Origin: Streptomyces sp. CNH099
GTDB lineage: Bacteria > Actinomycetota > Actinomycetes > Streptomycetales > Streptomycetaceae
Length of the DNA: 64,000 nt
Assembly (NCBI GenBank): GCA_000514715.1
Contig: AZWL01000004.1
Coordinates: 62,001 to 126,000, forward strand
Direction: 5' to 3'
Under the pieces are notes generated by a model. The model worked only from the letters and a program-made list of their open reading frames with translations, had not been told where the DNA came from and searched no databases. Position 1 is the stretch's first letter, and the number at the start of each line of letters is the position of its first letter. Positions 15,433-24,006 of this stretch are shown here, piece after piece. Position numbers and translations under genes: made by a program.

Positions 15433-17772
15433 TCAGGCCGCGGAGTCCCGCTCGAACCGGACCCGGTCGGCCGCCAGCTCGGCCCGAACGCGCTCCGCCT
15501 CCTCGTGCTCCCCCGCCTCCGCGAGGTAGTGGGCGTGGTGGTCGCGCGCGGCGAGGGTTTCGGGGTGGTCCGGACCCCCGACCCGGGCCCAGTCGGCCGC
15601 GATGCCGGCCAGCAGCCGGGCCGCCTCCAGGTGCCGTCCCGTCCCGCCGAGATGGCTGGCGTGGCGTTCGCGCGCGCTCAGGGTGTCGCGGTGGTCGGGG
15701 CCCAGGACACGCGCACGGTCGGCGGCCAGCTCCGCGTACGCGCGCGCCGCCTCCTCGTGCCTCCCGGCCTCCCCGAGGTGATAGGCCTGGTAGTCACGCT
15801 CGTTGAGGGTGTCGCGGTGGTCGGGGCCCTGGACGCGCGCGCGGTCGGCGGCCAGCTCCCCGTGTGCCCGCGCAGCCTCCTCGTGCCTCCCGGCCTCCCC
15901 GGCGCAACGGGCGTGGTGGTGGCGCGCGTTGAGGGTGTCGCCGTAGTCCGGGCCCAGGACACGCGCGCGGTCGGCGGCCAGTTCCCCGTACGCGCGGGCG
16001 GCCTCCGCGGGGTCGCCGGCCGCTGCGAGGTGGCGGGCGCGGGCGCCACGGGCGGCCAGGGTCTCGGAGTGGTCGGGGCTCCGCAGCCGGGCCTGGTCGG
16101 GGATGAGCGCGGCCAGCAGACGCGCGGCCTCCGCAGGGTCGCCCGCCTCGCCGAGGTAGTGCGCGTGGAGCATCCGGGCGGTCAGGGTTTTGACGTGGTC
16201 GGGGCCGTGCACGCGGATCCGGTCGTCGACGAGGACGGCGAAGAGGCGCGCGGCCTGGGCGTAGTCCCCCGTGTTGGCGAGGTTGGTGGCGTGGAGGTGC
16301 CGGGTGAGCAGCGTGTCGGGGTCGTCGGGGCCCCGGAGGCGTACGGAGTCCGGGACGATGTCGGCCAGCAGCCGCAGGGCCTCCTCCGGCTCTCCCGCGT
16401 TCCCCAGGCACTCGGCGTACTGTCGGCGGGCGAGCAGCGTGTCGGGGTGGTCGGGGCCACGCAGCCGTACGAGGGCCGGGACGACGTCGGCCAGCAGCCG
16501 CGCGGCCTCCGCGAACCGTTCGGTGTCCATGAGCGCCACAGCGTGGTGCTGGCGGGTGTGAAAGACGTCGGAGTGGTCGGGCCCCTGCACCCGGGTGCGG
16601 TCCGCGACGAGTGCGGCCAGCAGCCGCTCGGCCTCCGCGAAGTCGCCCGACCTCTGGACCCTGAGCGCGTGCCGGTGGCGGCGGTTCAGCGCGCGGGGGC
16701 GGTCGGCCCTCGGCACGCGGCGGCCGGAGGCGGGGGCCGGCGGCGGGGGCGGGGCCGGCGGCGGTTCCTGCGCCGCCGGCTGCGTGGGGGTGTACGGCCG
16801 GGGTGCGGTCATCGTGGGCGCGGCGTGCGGCGGCGGGGCGCCGCCGGGCTCGGTCTCGGGCCCCGTGCCGGGCGCGCCGCCGCGCGCGGCGGCCGGTGTC
16901 GCGCGGTCCTGGATGAGGGCGGCCACGGCCTCGGGCCAGGGCGACCCGGCGGGGAAGTCGGCGCCCGGGTCCCAGTCCGCGGCGATCAGGCCGAGGAGCT
17001 CCGCGGGGGTGGGCCGGTCGTCCGGGTTCTTGGCCAGACAGGCGGCGACCAGGGCGCGTATCCGCCGCGGCACCGCGTCCAGCCGCGGCTCGGCCGTGAC
17101 CACCCGGTGCAGGATGCCCAGCGGTGCGCCGCCGCCGAACGGTTCGACGCCGGCGGCGGCGTAGGCCAGCACGGCGCCGCAGGAGAAGACGTCGGCGGCC
17201 TGCCGGACGTCGCCGTCCTCGGCCTGCTCCGGGGACATGAAGCCCGGCGTGCCGATGGTCGCGCCGGTCCCGGTCAGCACGGTGCCGTCCAGGGCCCGGG
17301 AGATCCCGAAGTCGATCACGCGCGGGCCGTCCGCGGCCAGCAGCACGTTCGACGGCGTGAGGTCGCGGTGGAGCAACCCCTCGGCGTGGATGGCCTGCAG
17401 CGCCTCCACCAGCCCGGCCGCCAGCGGCCACACCGAGTCCTCCGGGAGCGGCCCGGCCGCGGCCACCGCGTCGGCCAGGGAGGGGCCGGGCACGTAGAGC
17501 GTGGCGATCCACGGCGGATCGTCCTCCGGGCCCGCCGCCATCACCGGCGCGGTGTACGCGCCGCTGACCGACCGCGCGGCGGCCACCTCGCGCCGGAGCC
17601 GGTGCCGGAACTGCGGCTGCCGCGCCAGGTGGGCGTGCACCACCTTCACCGCCGCCGCCCGCCCGCCGGGCGACCGGCCGAGGAACACCTCGCCCATCCC
17701 GCCCGCGCCCAGGCGGCCGCGCAGCACGAATTCGCCCACCCGCGCGGGATCTCCAGCCGCCAGCGGCTCCAC
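15433..17772 (-). CDS. Ser/Thr protein kinase with C-terminal tetratricopeptide repeats
   Basis: The 779-aa protein has a PknB-type kinase domain (about 13-275): Gly loop GRLGAGGMGEVF, AAAVKVV lysine (K43), HRDLTPSN catalytic loop (135-142; Thr replaces the usual Lys), DFGIS (154-158) and GTPGFMSPEQ. A Pro/Ala-rich linker then leads to nine TPR_10/TPR_12-like repeats with a recurring GPDHxDTLxAR motif. No membrane segment is visible, so it is probably cytosolic, unlike PknB with PASTA repeats. GTG at 17772 with AGGAGG is the chosen start; the longer upstream frame overlaps the divergent lipoprotein region. TPRs imply recruitment of partner proteins, but the substrate is unknown. Confidence 0.87.
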   Translation of the reverse strand: MEPLAAGDPARVGEFVLRGRLGAGGMGEVFLGRSPGGRAAAVKVVHAHLARQPQFRHRLRREVAAARSVSGAYTAPVMAAGPEDDPPWIATLYVPGPSLADAVAAAGPLPEDSVWPLAAGLVEALQAIHAEGLLHRDLTPSNVLLAADGPRVIDFGISRALDGTVLTGTGATIGTPGFMSPEQAEDGDVRQAADVFSCGAVLAYAAAGVEPFGGGAPLGILHRVVTAEPRLDAVPRRIRALVAACLAKNPDDRPTPAELLGLIAADWDPGADFPAGSPWPEAVAALIQDRATPAAARGGAPGTGPETEPGGAPPPHAAPTMTAPRPYTPTQPAAQEPPPAPPPPPAPASGRRVPRADRPRALNRRHRHALRVQRSGDFAEAERLLAALVADRTRVQGPDHSDVFHTRQHHAVALMDTERFAEAARLLADVVPALVRLRGPDHPDTLLARRQYAECLGNAGEPEEALRLLADIVPDSVRLRGPDDPDTLLTRHLHATNLANTGDYAQAARLFAVLVDDRIRVHGPDHVKTLTARMLHAHYLGEAGDPAEAARLLAALIPDQARLRSPDHSETLAARGARARHLAAAGDPAEAARAYGELAADRARVLGPDYGDTLNARHHHARCAGEAGRHEEAARAHGELAADRARVQGPDHRDTLNERDYQAYHLGEAGRHEEAARAYAELAADRARVLGPDHRDTLSARERHASHLGGTGRHLEAARLLAGIAADWARVGGPDHPETLAARDHHAHYLAEAGEHEEAERVRAELAADRVRFERDSAA
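15440..16640 (-). repeat. About nine diverged ~126-129 bp tandem repeats encoding TPR units
   Basis: The C-terminal half of the kinase gene is a direct repeat array, with one GPDHxDTL-like motif per unit (variants GPDYGDTL, SPDHSETL, GPDDPDTL, GPDHVKTL). The last three or four complete units before the stop are the most alike, suggesting recent internal duplication and possible unit-number variation between strains. Confidence 0.75.
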
Positions 17773-17953
17773 AGGCTCCTCCTCCCGTGCCGGGGCTCGT
17801 CCCCGCCGGCACCGCTCGTCACCTACCCAACCACGGTGACGCCGCCGGCGGTTGGTCCCGGCGCGACAGGCACCGTACCGCCAGGGGACCCGTCCCCGGG
17901 CGGTGGCGGTACGGTGCGGGCGGAGCCCGGGGGCAGGGGAAGGAGCGCGCATC

Positions 17954-18658
17954 GTGGGACGTACGCGTCGAGGGGCGGCCGGCCTCGTGCTGCTCGCCCT
18001 CGCCGGACTGGCGGGGCCCGCCGCCTGCAGCGGGGGCGACGGGGACGTGTACAGGCGCGGGGACGGGAGCACGGGCGGGGACGCGGCGGCGTCGAGCCCG
18101 TCCCCGTCGCCCGATCCGCTGCCGCGCACGCCGCCGGCGCCGGAGCCGCAGGTCGTGCGGAGCGCCGAGGAGGTCTGCGACTTCGCCGAGCCCTTCGAGG
18201 CCGGCAAGGTGAAGGCGTACCTTCCCGGCGGGCCGGCCTACCAGGGCCCCGGGCCGCACCCGGCCGTCCTGTTCAAGGACGACCTCGCCGTCGACGAGAG
18301 CGAGCCGCCCCAGCTGCCCGGCGAGTGGACGGCGGACTACGCGGACGCGGACGCCCGGCTGGTGGTCTGCCAGTACGACGACTGGGACCACCCGAGCCGC
18401 AAGGTCGGCACCTGCACCTACCTCGGCGGCGCGAACAACACCGGCGACGGCGAGGTCGACGTGCACAGCGCGCGCTACGTCTACCGGGTCTTCGAGGCCC
18501 GCACCGGCGAGCTGGTGACGACGTTCGCCCTCGACGGCACGACGAGCCCCGAGGAGACGTGCCCGGACTCGGCCCTCTACATCGCCGACGACTTCCAGCT
18601 CGTCACCGACGAGGCCCTCGCCGACAAGCTCCGGCCGCTCGTCACGGGCCGCCGCTGA
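17954..18658 (+). CDS. Putative lipoprotein of unknown function
   Basis: This 234-aa protein begins at GTG 17954 behind AAGGAG and has a lipoprotein signal: RTRRG, then GLVLLALAGLAGPAAC, giving a lipobox with Cys at about residue 23. A Ser/Pro-rich linker (about 45-70) is followed by a globular domain with paired cysteines (EEVCDF, LVVCQYDDWDH, VGTCTYL, EETCPDS) that could form two disulfides. No family was recognised. It is divergent from the TPR kinase gene and may share a promoter region with it, so a link to its signalling is possible but unproven. Confidence 0.75.
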   Translation: MGRTRRGAAGLVLLALAGLAGPAACSGGDGDVYRRGDGSTGGDAAASSPSPSPDPLPRTPPAPEPQVVRSAEEVCDFAEPFEAGKVKAYLPGGPAYQGPGPHPAVLFKDDLAVDESEPPQLPGEWTADYADADARLVVCQYDDWDHPSRKVGTCTYLGGANNTGDGEVDVHSARYVYRVFEARTGELVTTFALDGTTSPEETCPDSALYIADDFQLVTDEALADKLRPLVTGRR

Positions 18659-18664
18659 CGCCGG

Positions 18665-18708
18665 CGCGACCGCCGCGCCGCCCTGCGGGGGCGTACGCGG
18701 CGGTCGCG
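18665..18708. terminator. Terminator hairpin after the lipoprotein gene
   Basis: CGCGACCGCCGCG (18665-18677) pairs exactly with CGCGGCGGTCGCG (18696-18708) around an 18-base loop, 7 bp after the lipoprotein stop and before a convergent gene. Confidence 0.6.
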
Positions 18709-18801
18709 TGCCGTCCGCCGTACGCGGTGCCGTCCGCCCGTACGCGGGCGCGAGCCGTGCCGCGCGGACGGGGCCCGGTCCCTACGGGATCGGTCAGGCC
18801 G

Positions 18802-19911
18802 TCAGGACAGCAGCCGCTTCCACTCCGCCGCGTCCAGCTCCCGGCCCGCCGGTGCCCGCTTGCCGCGGCCGAGCAGCGCCTCCACCGCCTTCGCGACCTC
18901 GACGTCCGCGACGCGCCCGCGCGGGGTGATCAGCGGCCAGACGTCCGCGCCCAGGTAGCCGGTCTCGTCGGCGCGCTTGTGGAACTCCGCCGAGCACGCG
19001 TGCCGCTCGACGCCGCTCTGTTCGGCGAGCCGGGCGACGGCCGCCCGCGTCGACGGGCCGAACAGGCCGTCGGCCGGCAGCCCCGTGAACCCGTGGGCGC
19101 GCAGCAGGTGCTGCGCGGCGCGCACCGCCGGGCCGCTGTCGCCGGGGCGCAGCAGCGGCCACGAGGCGGTCCGGGCCGGCGCCGGCACGCCGAGCGTGCC
19201 GGCCACCGCCTCGCGCAGCTCCGGCAGCCGGCCGTAGAGCACGTCGCCGGGGCACTCGGTGGAGTTGAAGTCGCGGTGGCCCATGATGTTCTCCACCGGC
19301 CGCCCGTACTGCCCGGCGATCCAGGCGACCATCGCGACGAGCGAGTCCCACAGCGCGTCGGGGACGTCGACGTCGGTGTACAGGCCCTCGTTCTCGATGC
19401 CGATGACCTCGCTGTTGTGGCCGCCGACGTTGGCGCCCTGCACGTGCCGGGTGCCGCCGCGCACGACGTCCAGGCTCTCGTGCCGGCCTTCGAGGTGGTA
19501 GCCGCCGCGGCTGATGGTGAACTGCTGGCCGGTGTCGCCCCAGCCGCGCTCGTCCATGTGGAAGTCCTGGATGGCCCGGCAGATTTCCATGGCGTGTTCC
19601 AGCGAGTAATCCTCGGTGTTGCCGGGTTCCACGGTGTGGTGGACGACGATGTACGTCGGCACGTGGTCGAGGATGACGATGTCGGTTTGCGGCGACCGGG
19701 CGCCCCATTCCGCGGTGCTGTAGATACGCGGCTCGGGGGCCGCGAGCGAACGGGCGCCGCGGAGCGCGGCGGGGGCCGCGGCGGACGCGGCCGCCGGCGT
19801 GGGCGCCGCGTTCGCGAGCCCCGCCGCGCCGAGCCCGAGCGCTCCGGCCGCGGTGGCGGTCAGCCCGCCGCGCAGCAGGGCGCGGCGGTCGAAACCCGGA
19901 TGTGCTGCCAT
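18802..19911 (-). CDS. Tat-exported N-acetylmuramoyl-L-alanine amidase with peptidoglycan-binding domain
   Basis: The 369-aa protein has a Tat signal (FDRRALLRGGLTATAAGALGL, within residues 7-36), a PGRP/Amidase_2 domain starting at IYSTAEWGARSP with zinc ligands in YIVVHHTVE and GHRDFNSTECPGD, and a PG_binding_1 motif (LRPGDSGPAVRAAQHLLRAHG ends in FGPSTRAAV). It should hydrolyse the amide between MurNAc and L-Ala outside the cell. The ATG at 19911 follows AAGGAG. A final ~60-residue tail has no clear domain. The long unique upstream region hints at developmental or growth-phase control. Confidence 0.88.
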   Translation of the reverse strand: MAAHPGFDRRALLRGGLTATAAGALGLGAAGLANAAPTPAAASAAAPAALRGARSLAAPEPRIYSTAEWGARSPQTDIVILDHVPTYIVVHHTVEPGNTEDYSLEHAMEICRAIQDFHMDERGWGDTGQQFTISRGGYHLEGRHESLDVVRGGTRHVQGANVGGHNSEVIGIENEGLYTDVDVPDALWDSLVAMVAWIAGQYGRPVENIMGHRDFNSTECPGDVLYGRLPELREAVAGTLGVPAPARTASWPLLRPGDSGPAVRAAQHLLRAHGFTGLPADGLFGPSTRAAVARLAEQSGVERHACSAEFHKRADETGYLGADVWPLITPRGRVADVEVAKAVEALLGRGKRAPAGRELDAAEWKRLLS

Positions 19912-20247
19912 CCTGGTCTCCTTCTTCAAGTGGGGGGTGGATGGGGGAAATTCTACGGGGTTGGGACATGCGCACGACAACCCCTGGTCACACCGACGAC
20001 CCCTTATTCGCGGGGAATTGGAGAACAGCTCACCGCGTCAATGGGCCGACCAATGAAAGGGACGATACGCGAATAGGGAATACGCCCGGCGCCGCCTCGC
20101 CGGGCGCCGGGGCGGCCTCACACCCGCGGCCCCCGGTCCCCGCCGGCCGCACGCGGCGGCGACCGGACGGCCGGGCGGCCGGACGGACTCCGGCCGGTCC
20201 TGGCGACCGCCCGGCGGGATGTCGGCGGCGGGGCATAAACTCGACCG
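19912..20247. other. 336-bp intergenic region between the amidase and recQ
   Basis: It holds the divergent promoters of the amidase and recQ. CCCTTATTCGCG (20001-20012) and CGCGAATAGGG (20068-20078) are inverted arms differing by one extra T. A looped hairpin GCCCGGCG-ccgcct-CGCCGGGC lies at 20084-20105. The part from 20110 to 20220 is very GC-rich and contains nothing gene-like. Confidence 0.45.
20236..20241 (+). promoter_or_regulatory. -10 box of a probably leaderless recQ transcript
   Basis: TAAACT is 6 bp before the recQ ATG (20248), and no ribosome binding site lies between. This spacing would start the mRNA at or next to the ATG. Confidence 0.45.
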
Positions 20248-22089
20248 ATGAGTTCCACCGAGGCGCTTGAAGTCCTCAGCAAGGTCTTCGGCTACGAGTC
20301 GTTCCGCGAGGGCCAGCAGGAGATCATCGACCACGTCGTGGGCGGCGGCGACGCCCTCGTACTGATGCCCACGGGCGGCGGCAAGTCCCTGTGCTACCAG
20401 ATCCCCGCGCTCGTACGCCCCGGCACGGGCGTGGTGATCTCCCCGCTGATCGCGCTCATGCAGGACCAGGTCGACGCGCTGCGCGCCCTCGGCGTGCGCG
20501 CCGGCTTCCTCAACTCCACACAGGACCCCGACGAGCGCCGGATGGTGGAGGCCGAGTTCGTCGCCGGCGAGATCGACCTGCTCTACCTCGCCCCCGAGCG
20601 GCTGCGGGTGGAGTCCACGCTGCGGCTGCTCGACCGCGGCACGATCGCGCTGTTCGCCATCGACGAGGCGCACTGCGTCTCGCAGTGGGGCCACGACTTC
20701 CGGCCCGACTACCTGGCGCTGTCCGCGCTGTCCGAGCGCTGGCCGGACGTGCCGCGCATCGCGCTGACCGCGACGGCGACCAAGGCCACGCACGCGGAGA
20801 TCGCGAGCCGGCTGCGGCTGGAGCAGGCCCGCCACTTCGTGGCCAGCTTCGACCGGCCCAACATCCAGTACCGCATCGTGCCCAAGCGGGAGCCGAAGAA
20901 GCAGCTCCTCGACCTGCTGCGCACCGAGCACGCGGGCGACGCGGGCATCGTCTACTGCCTGTCGCGCAGGTCCGTCGAGGACACCGCGGACTTCCTCGTG
21001 AAGAACGGGATCGAGGCGCTGCCGTACCACGCAGGGCTGCCGGCGGCGACCCGCGCGGAGCACCAGTCGCGCTTCCTGCGCGAGGAGGGGGTGGCGATCG
21101 TCGCCACGATCGCGTTCGGCATGGGCATCGACAAGCCCGACGTGCGCTACGTCGCCCACCTCGACCTGCCGAAGTCCGTCGAGGGGTACTACCAGGAGAC
21201 CGGCCGCGCCGGCCGCGACGGCCTGCCGTCCACCGCGTGGCTGGCGTACGGGCTGCAGGACGTGGTGCAGCAGCGCAAGCTGATCGACGGCTCCGAGGGC
21301 GACGACGCGCACCGGCGGCGGGTGAGCGCGCACCTCGACGCGATGCTCGCGCTCTGCGAGAGCGTCGACTGCCGGCGCGCGCAGCTCCTCGCCTACTTCG
21401 GCCAGAGCGGCTCGCCCTGCGGCAACTGCGACACGTGCCTGACGCCGCCGGAGTCGTGGGACGGCACGGTGGCGGCGCAGAAGCTCCTGTCGACGGTCGT
21501 CCGGCTGCGGCGCGAGCGGCGGCAGAAGTTCGGCGCCGGCCAGATCGTCGACATCCTGCTGGGCCGGAAGACGGCCAAGGTCATCCAGCACGACCACGAC
21601 ACGCTGTCCGTCTTCGGCGTCGGCGCCGACCTCACGGAGCACGAGTGGCGCGGCGTCGTCCGGCAGTTGCTGGCCAAGGGGCTGCTCGCCGTCGAGGGCG
21701 ACTACGGCACCCTGGTGCTCACCGAGGAAGCCGACGAGGTGCTGTACCGGGGCCGCAAGGTGCCGCTGCGCACCGAGCCCAAGCGGCCGGCGAAGGCCGC
21801 GAAGGCCGCGAAGGCCAAGGGGGCCGGGGACGGGCGCGCCGAGGCGGCCGACCTGCCCGCGGAGGCGGCGTCGCTGTTCGAGCGGCTGCGCGCGTGGCGG
21901 GGCGCGACCGCGAAGGAGCAGGGGGTGCCCGCGTACGTGATCTTCCACGACGCGACGCTGCGGCAGATCGCCACCGAGCGGCCGGGGTCGCTGGCCGCGC
22001 TGGGGTCGGTGAGCGGGGTCGGCGAGAACAAGCTCGCGAAGTACGGCGAGCAGATCCTGCAGACGGTCGCGGAGGACGACGCGGGCTGA
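20248..22089 (+). CDS. recQ: ATP-dependent DNA helicase RecQ
   Basis: The 613-aa protein has the full RecQ layout: Walker A PTGGGKS (41-47), motif Ia SPLIALMQDQVD, DEAH box (139-142) followed by the aromatic-rich loop CVSQWGHDFRPDY, motif III LTATAT, helicase C with ETGRAGRDG, the zinc-binding Cys set (CESVDC and CGNCDTC), winged helix, and a C-terminal HRDC domain (about 530-605). It unwinds DNA 3' to 5' in recombination repair. The linker KRPAKAAKAAKAKG before the HRDC domain is a lysine/alanine repeat. Length is normal. The gene appears to be monocistronic and is probably translated from a leaderless mRNA. Confidence 0.97.
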   Translation: MSSTEALEVLSKVFGYESFREGQQEIIDHVVGGGDALVLMPTGGGKSLCYQIPALVRPGTGVVISPLIALMQDQVDALRALGVRAGFLNSTQDPDERRMVEAEFVAGEIDLLYLAPERLRVESTLRLLDRGTIALFAIDEAHCVSQWGHDFRPDYLALSALSERWPDVPRIALTATATKATHAEIASRLRLEQARHFVASFDRPNIQYRIVPKREPKKQLLDLLRTEHAGDAGIVYCLSRRSVEDTADFLVKNGIEALPYHAGLPAATRAEHQSRFLREEGVAIVATIAFGMGIDKPDVRYVAHLDLPKSVEGYYQETGRAGRDGLPSTAWLAYGLQDVVQQRKLIDGSEGDDAHRRRVSAHLDAMLALCESVDCRRAQLLAYFGQSGSPCGNCDTCLTPPESWDGTVAAQKLLSTVVRLRRERRQKFGAGQIVDILLGRKTAKVIQHDHDTLSVFGVGADLTEHEWRGVVRQLLAKGLLAVEGDYGTLVLTEEADEVLYRGRKVPLRTEPKRPAKAAKAAKAKGAGDGRAEAADLPAEAASLFERLRAWRGATAKEQGVPAYVIFHDATLRQIATERPGSLAALGSVSGVGENKLAKYGEQILQTVAEDDAG

Positions 22090-22099
22090 GGAGGGCGCG

Positions 22100-22115
22100 C
22101 CCGCCTCCCGGCGGG
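22100..22115. terminator. Small hairpin between recQ and the convergent PGPGW gene
   Basis: CCCGCC-TCCC-GGCGGG, 10 bp after the recQ stop and 10 bp from the convergent stop. Confidence 0.4.
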
Positions 22116-22125
22116 ACCGCGGCCG

Positions 22126-22605
22126 TCAGACGTTCCAGGGCATCTCCAGACCGAACTTGTACAGGTAGACGCCGAGCAGCACGCCGCAGATCACCAGGCC
22201 CGCGGCGGTCAGGATGGCGTTGCGGCGGCGGACCTTCGGGTCGAGCGCGCGCTGTGCGGCCTCGGTGACCTTGCGCTTGGTCCAGCGCAGGACTATCTGC
22301 GCCCACACGAACTCCGTCGCCCACACGGCCATGCCGGCAAAGATCACCAGCCAGCCGGGGCCGGGCAGGGGCAGCAGGATGACGCCCCCGGTGACGATGG
22401 CCAGGCCCACGATGAAGACCCCGACCTGCCAGCTGAGGTGCAGCGCGCGGGAACGCTGGATGAAGCCCGGTGCCCTCGACCCCCACGTCTGGTGCTCCGG
22501 CGCCTCCGGCTTCTCCGGCTCGTCCAGCTTCGCCACCGGAGCGTCGGTGTCGGTCTGCTCCATCGTCCCGTCCCCCTGATCGCCACGCTCGACATTCATG
22601 GACAC
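22126..22605 (-). CDS. TIGR02611/PGPGW-type membrane protein
   Basis: The 159-aa protein contains the PLPGPGW signature inside the second of about three membrane segments (VGVFIVGLAIVTGGVILL; WLVIFAGMAVWATEFVW; ILTAAGLVICGVLLGVYLY), with a charged, soluble N-terminus. This family is widespread in actinobacteria and has no assigned function. The first start is GTG at 22605; ATG at 22599 and ATG at 22563 (the latter with a better GGGGGAC site) are in frame and equally possible. Confidence 0.8.
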   Translation of the reverse strand: MSMNVERGDQGDGTMEQTDTDAPVAKLDEPEKPEAPEHQTWGSRAPGFIQRSRALHLSWQVGVFIVGLAIVTGGVILLPLPGPGWLVIFAGMAVWATEFVWAQIVLRWTKRKVTEAAQRALDPKVRRRNAILTAAGLVICGVLLGVYLYKFGLEMPWNV

Positions 22606-22816
22606 ACGTTACGGCGTGCGGCACCCCGTGCCGTCCACCCGGTGGCCGGTCCTGCCGGGATCGCCTCCTCCCCTGGTCGTACGCCACCCGCACGGCCCCG
22701 AGTACGCCGCCGGGCCGGTGCCCGGGGCCGGCCGGCGGGCCGGGAGGCGCAGGTACCGGCGCCGGCTTCCTTGACGCGCACACGTCGTGCGGATACGGTC
22801 CGCAACGGGGTATAGC

Positions 22817-22824
22817 AAGCGCTT
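22817..22824. promoter_or_regulatory. AAGCGCTT core, possible LacI-type operator
   Basis: AAGCGCTT, the palindromic core of many LacI-family operators, lies 43 bp upstream of the LamG gene start. Flanking bases are only partly symmetric. It could control the LamG/sugar-dehydrogenase pair. Confidence 0.3.
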
Positions 22825-22867
22825 ACCTAACCTGTTGGCGATCCTCTTCGGGCAGGGAGACGACGCG

Positions 22868-23863
22868 ATGCCGAAGCACAGAGGAAGCGCGGCCACGCGC
22901 GTGGCCGCGGTCGCCGTGGCGCTGGCCCTGACCGCGCTGGCGGCCGGGCCGGTGCAGGCGGCCCGGGCCGGAGACGGACCGGGTGCGGCCGGGCGGGACG
23001 CGCCCGACGTGCTCCCCGCCGTGCTGCCGGACCTCGTCGCGTACTACGACTTCGCCCACCCGGTCCCCGGCGACCCCGCCCGCGAGCGGGACCGGGGCCG
23101 CTCCGGCACCGACATCGACCTCGTCAACGGCGGCGCCGCGATGCGCGTGCCCGACCGCGCGTACCCGGGTGCCGGCACCGCGCTGCAGACCGCCCAGGTC
23201 TCCCCCGGCACCGCCGGGAACGACGACTGGAAGGCCGGCGTCCACGCCCCCGGGGGCGTGCCGGAGCTGGGCGCGTTCAACGGGGCGGCCGCCGCCACCG
23301 TCATGGGCTGGTTCAAGGTGACGGGCGACAACCCCGCCCCCGACTCCGGCACCCCGGCCCCGGACGACCGCTACAACGCCGTCGGGCTGGCCGGCGTGCT
23401 CTCCGGCGACTCCGACGGCCACGGCGTGCGGGCGCTGCTGGAGCTGATCGAGGTGGACGGCGAGCTGCGGCTCGTGGCGCTGGGCCGCCGGCTCGACGGG
23501 GGCGCCTCGCAGACGTTCGCCGCCGCCGCGGACTGGCGCCGGCTGCTGCCGCGCGACACGTGGGTGTTCCTGGCCGCGACGTTCGACTACACCGACGGCA
23601 CCATGGCGCTGTACCGCAACGGCGAACGCCTCGACGGCTTCTACACCGTCCCCGGCGACCCGTGGCAGGTCGGCGGGCCCGGCGAGCACCGCGCGTCGCC
23701 GACCGACCCGGCCGGCATCAAGATCGGCGGGAGCTTCCCGCAGAACACGCGGGAGCGCAATCCCTGCAACTGCCGTATGGACGGCCTGATGTTCCTCGAC
23801 CGCGAGCTGTCCCCCGGGCAGGTGCGGGCGCAGTACCGGCTGATGGCCTGGCCGCGCCCCTGA
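22868..23863 (+). CDS. Secreted LamG (concanavalin A-like) domain protein
   Basis: The 331-aa protein has a Sec signal (RGSAATRVAAVAVALALTALAAGPVQAARA) and a LamG/laminin-G-like jelly roll: LVAYYDFAHPVPGDPAR at the start, ATVMGWFKV, TWVFLAATFDYTDGTMALYRNG and IKIGGSFPQ, ending with GLMFLDRELSPGQVRAQY. These domains bind carbohydrates or proteins; no catalytic residues are seen. The ATG at 22868 follows AGGGAG. The sugar dehydrogenase gene lies 143 bp downstream on the same strand, so the two secreted proteins may act together. Confidence 0.82.
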   Translation: MPKHRGSAATRVAAVAVALALTALAAGPVQAARAGDGPGAAGRDAPDVLPAVLPDLVAYYDFAHPVPGDPARERDRGRSGTDIDLVNGGAAMRVPDRAYPGAGTALQTAQVSPGTAGNDDWKAGVHAPGGVPELGAFNGAAAATVMGWFKVTGDNPAPDSGTPAPDDRYNAVGLAGVLSGDSDGHGVRALLELIEVDGELRLVALGRRLDGGASQTFAAAADWRRLLPRDTWVFLAATFDYTDGTMALYRNGERLDGFYTVPGDPWQVGGPGEHRASPTDPAGIKIGGSFPQNTRERNPCNCRMDGLMFLDRELSPGQVRAQYRLMAWPRP

Positions 23864-24006
23864 GCCGCGCCCCCGTCCGTCCCCCTCCTCCCGCGTCCTC
23901 CCGCGTCCGCCCGCTTCCGTCCCCGTCCGCGCCCTCCGTCCGGCCCGCGCTCCCGCGCCGCCCCGGCCGCAGCGCACCGGCACAACCCCAGAAACGGAGC
24001 CCGGCA

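Noticed and set aside
15440..16640. Tandem repeats as a possible CRISPR array
   Set aside because: The repeats are about 126 bp, contiguous and coding for TPR units; there are no spacers.
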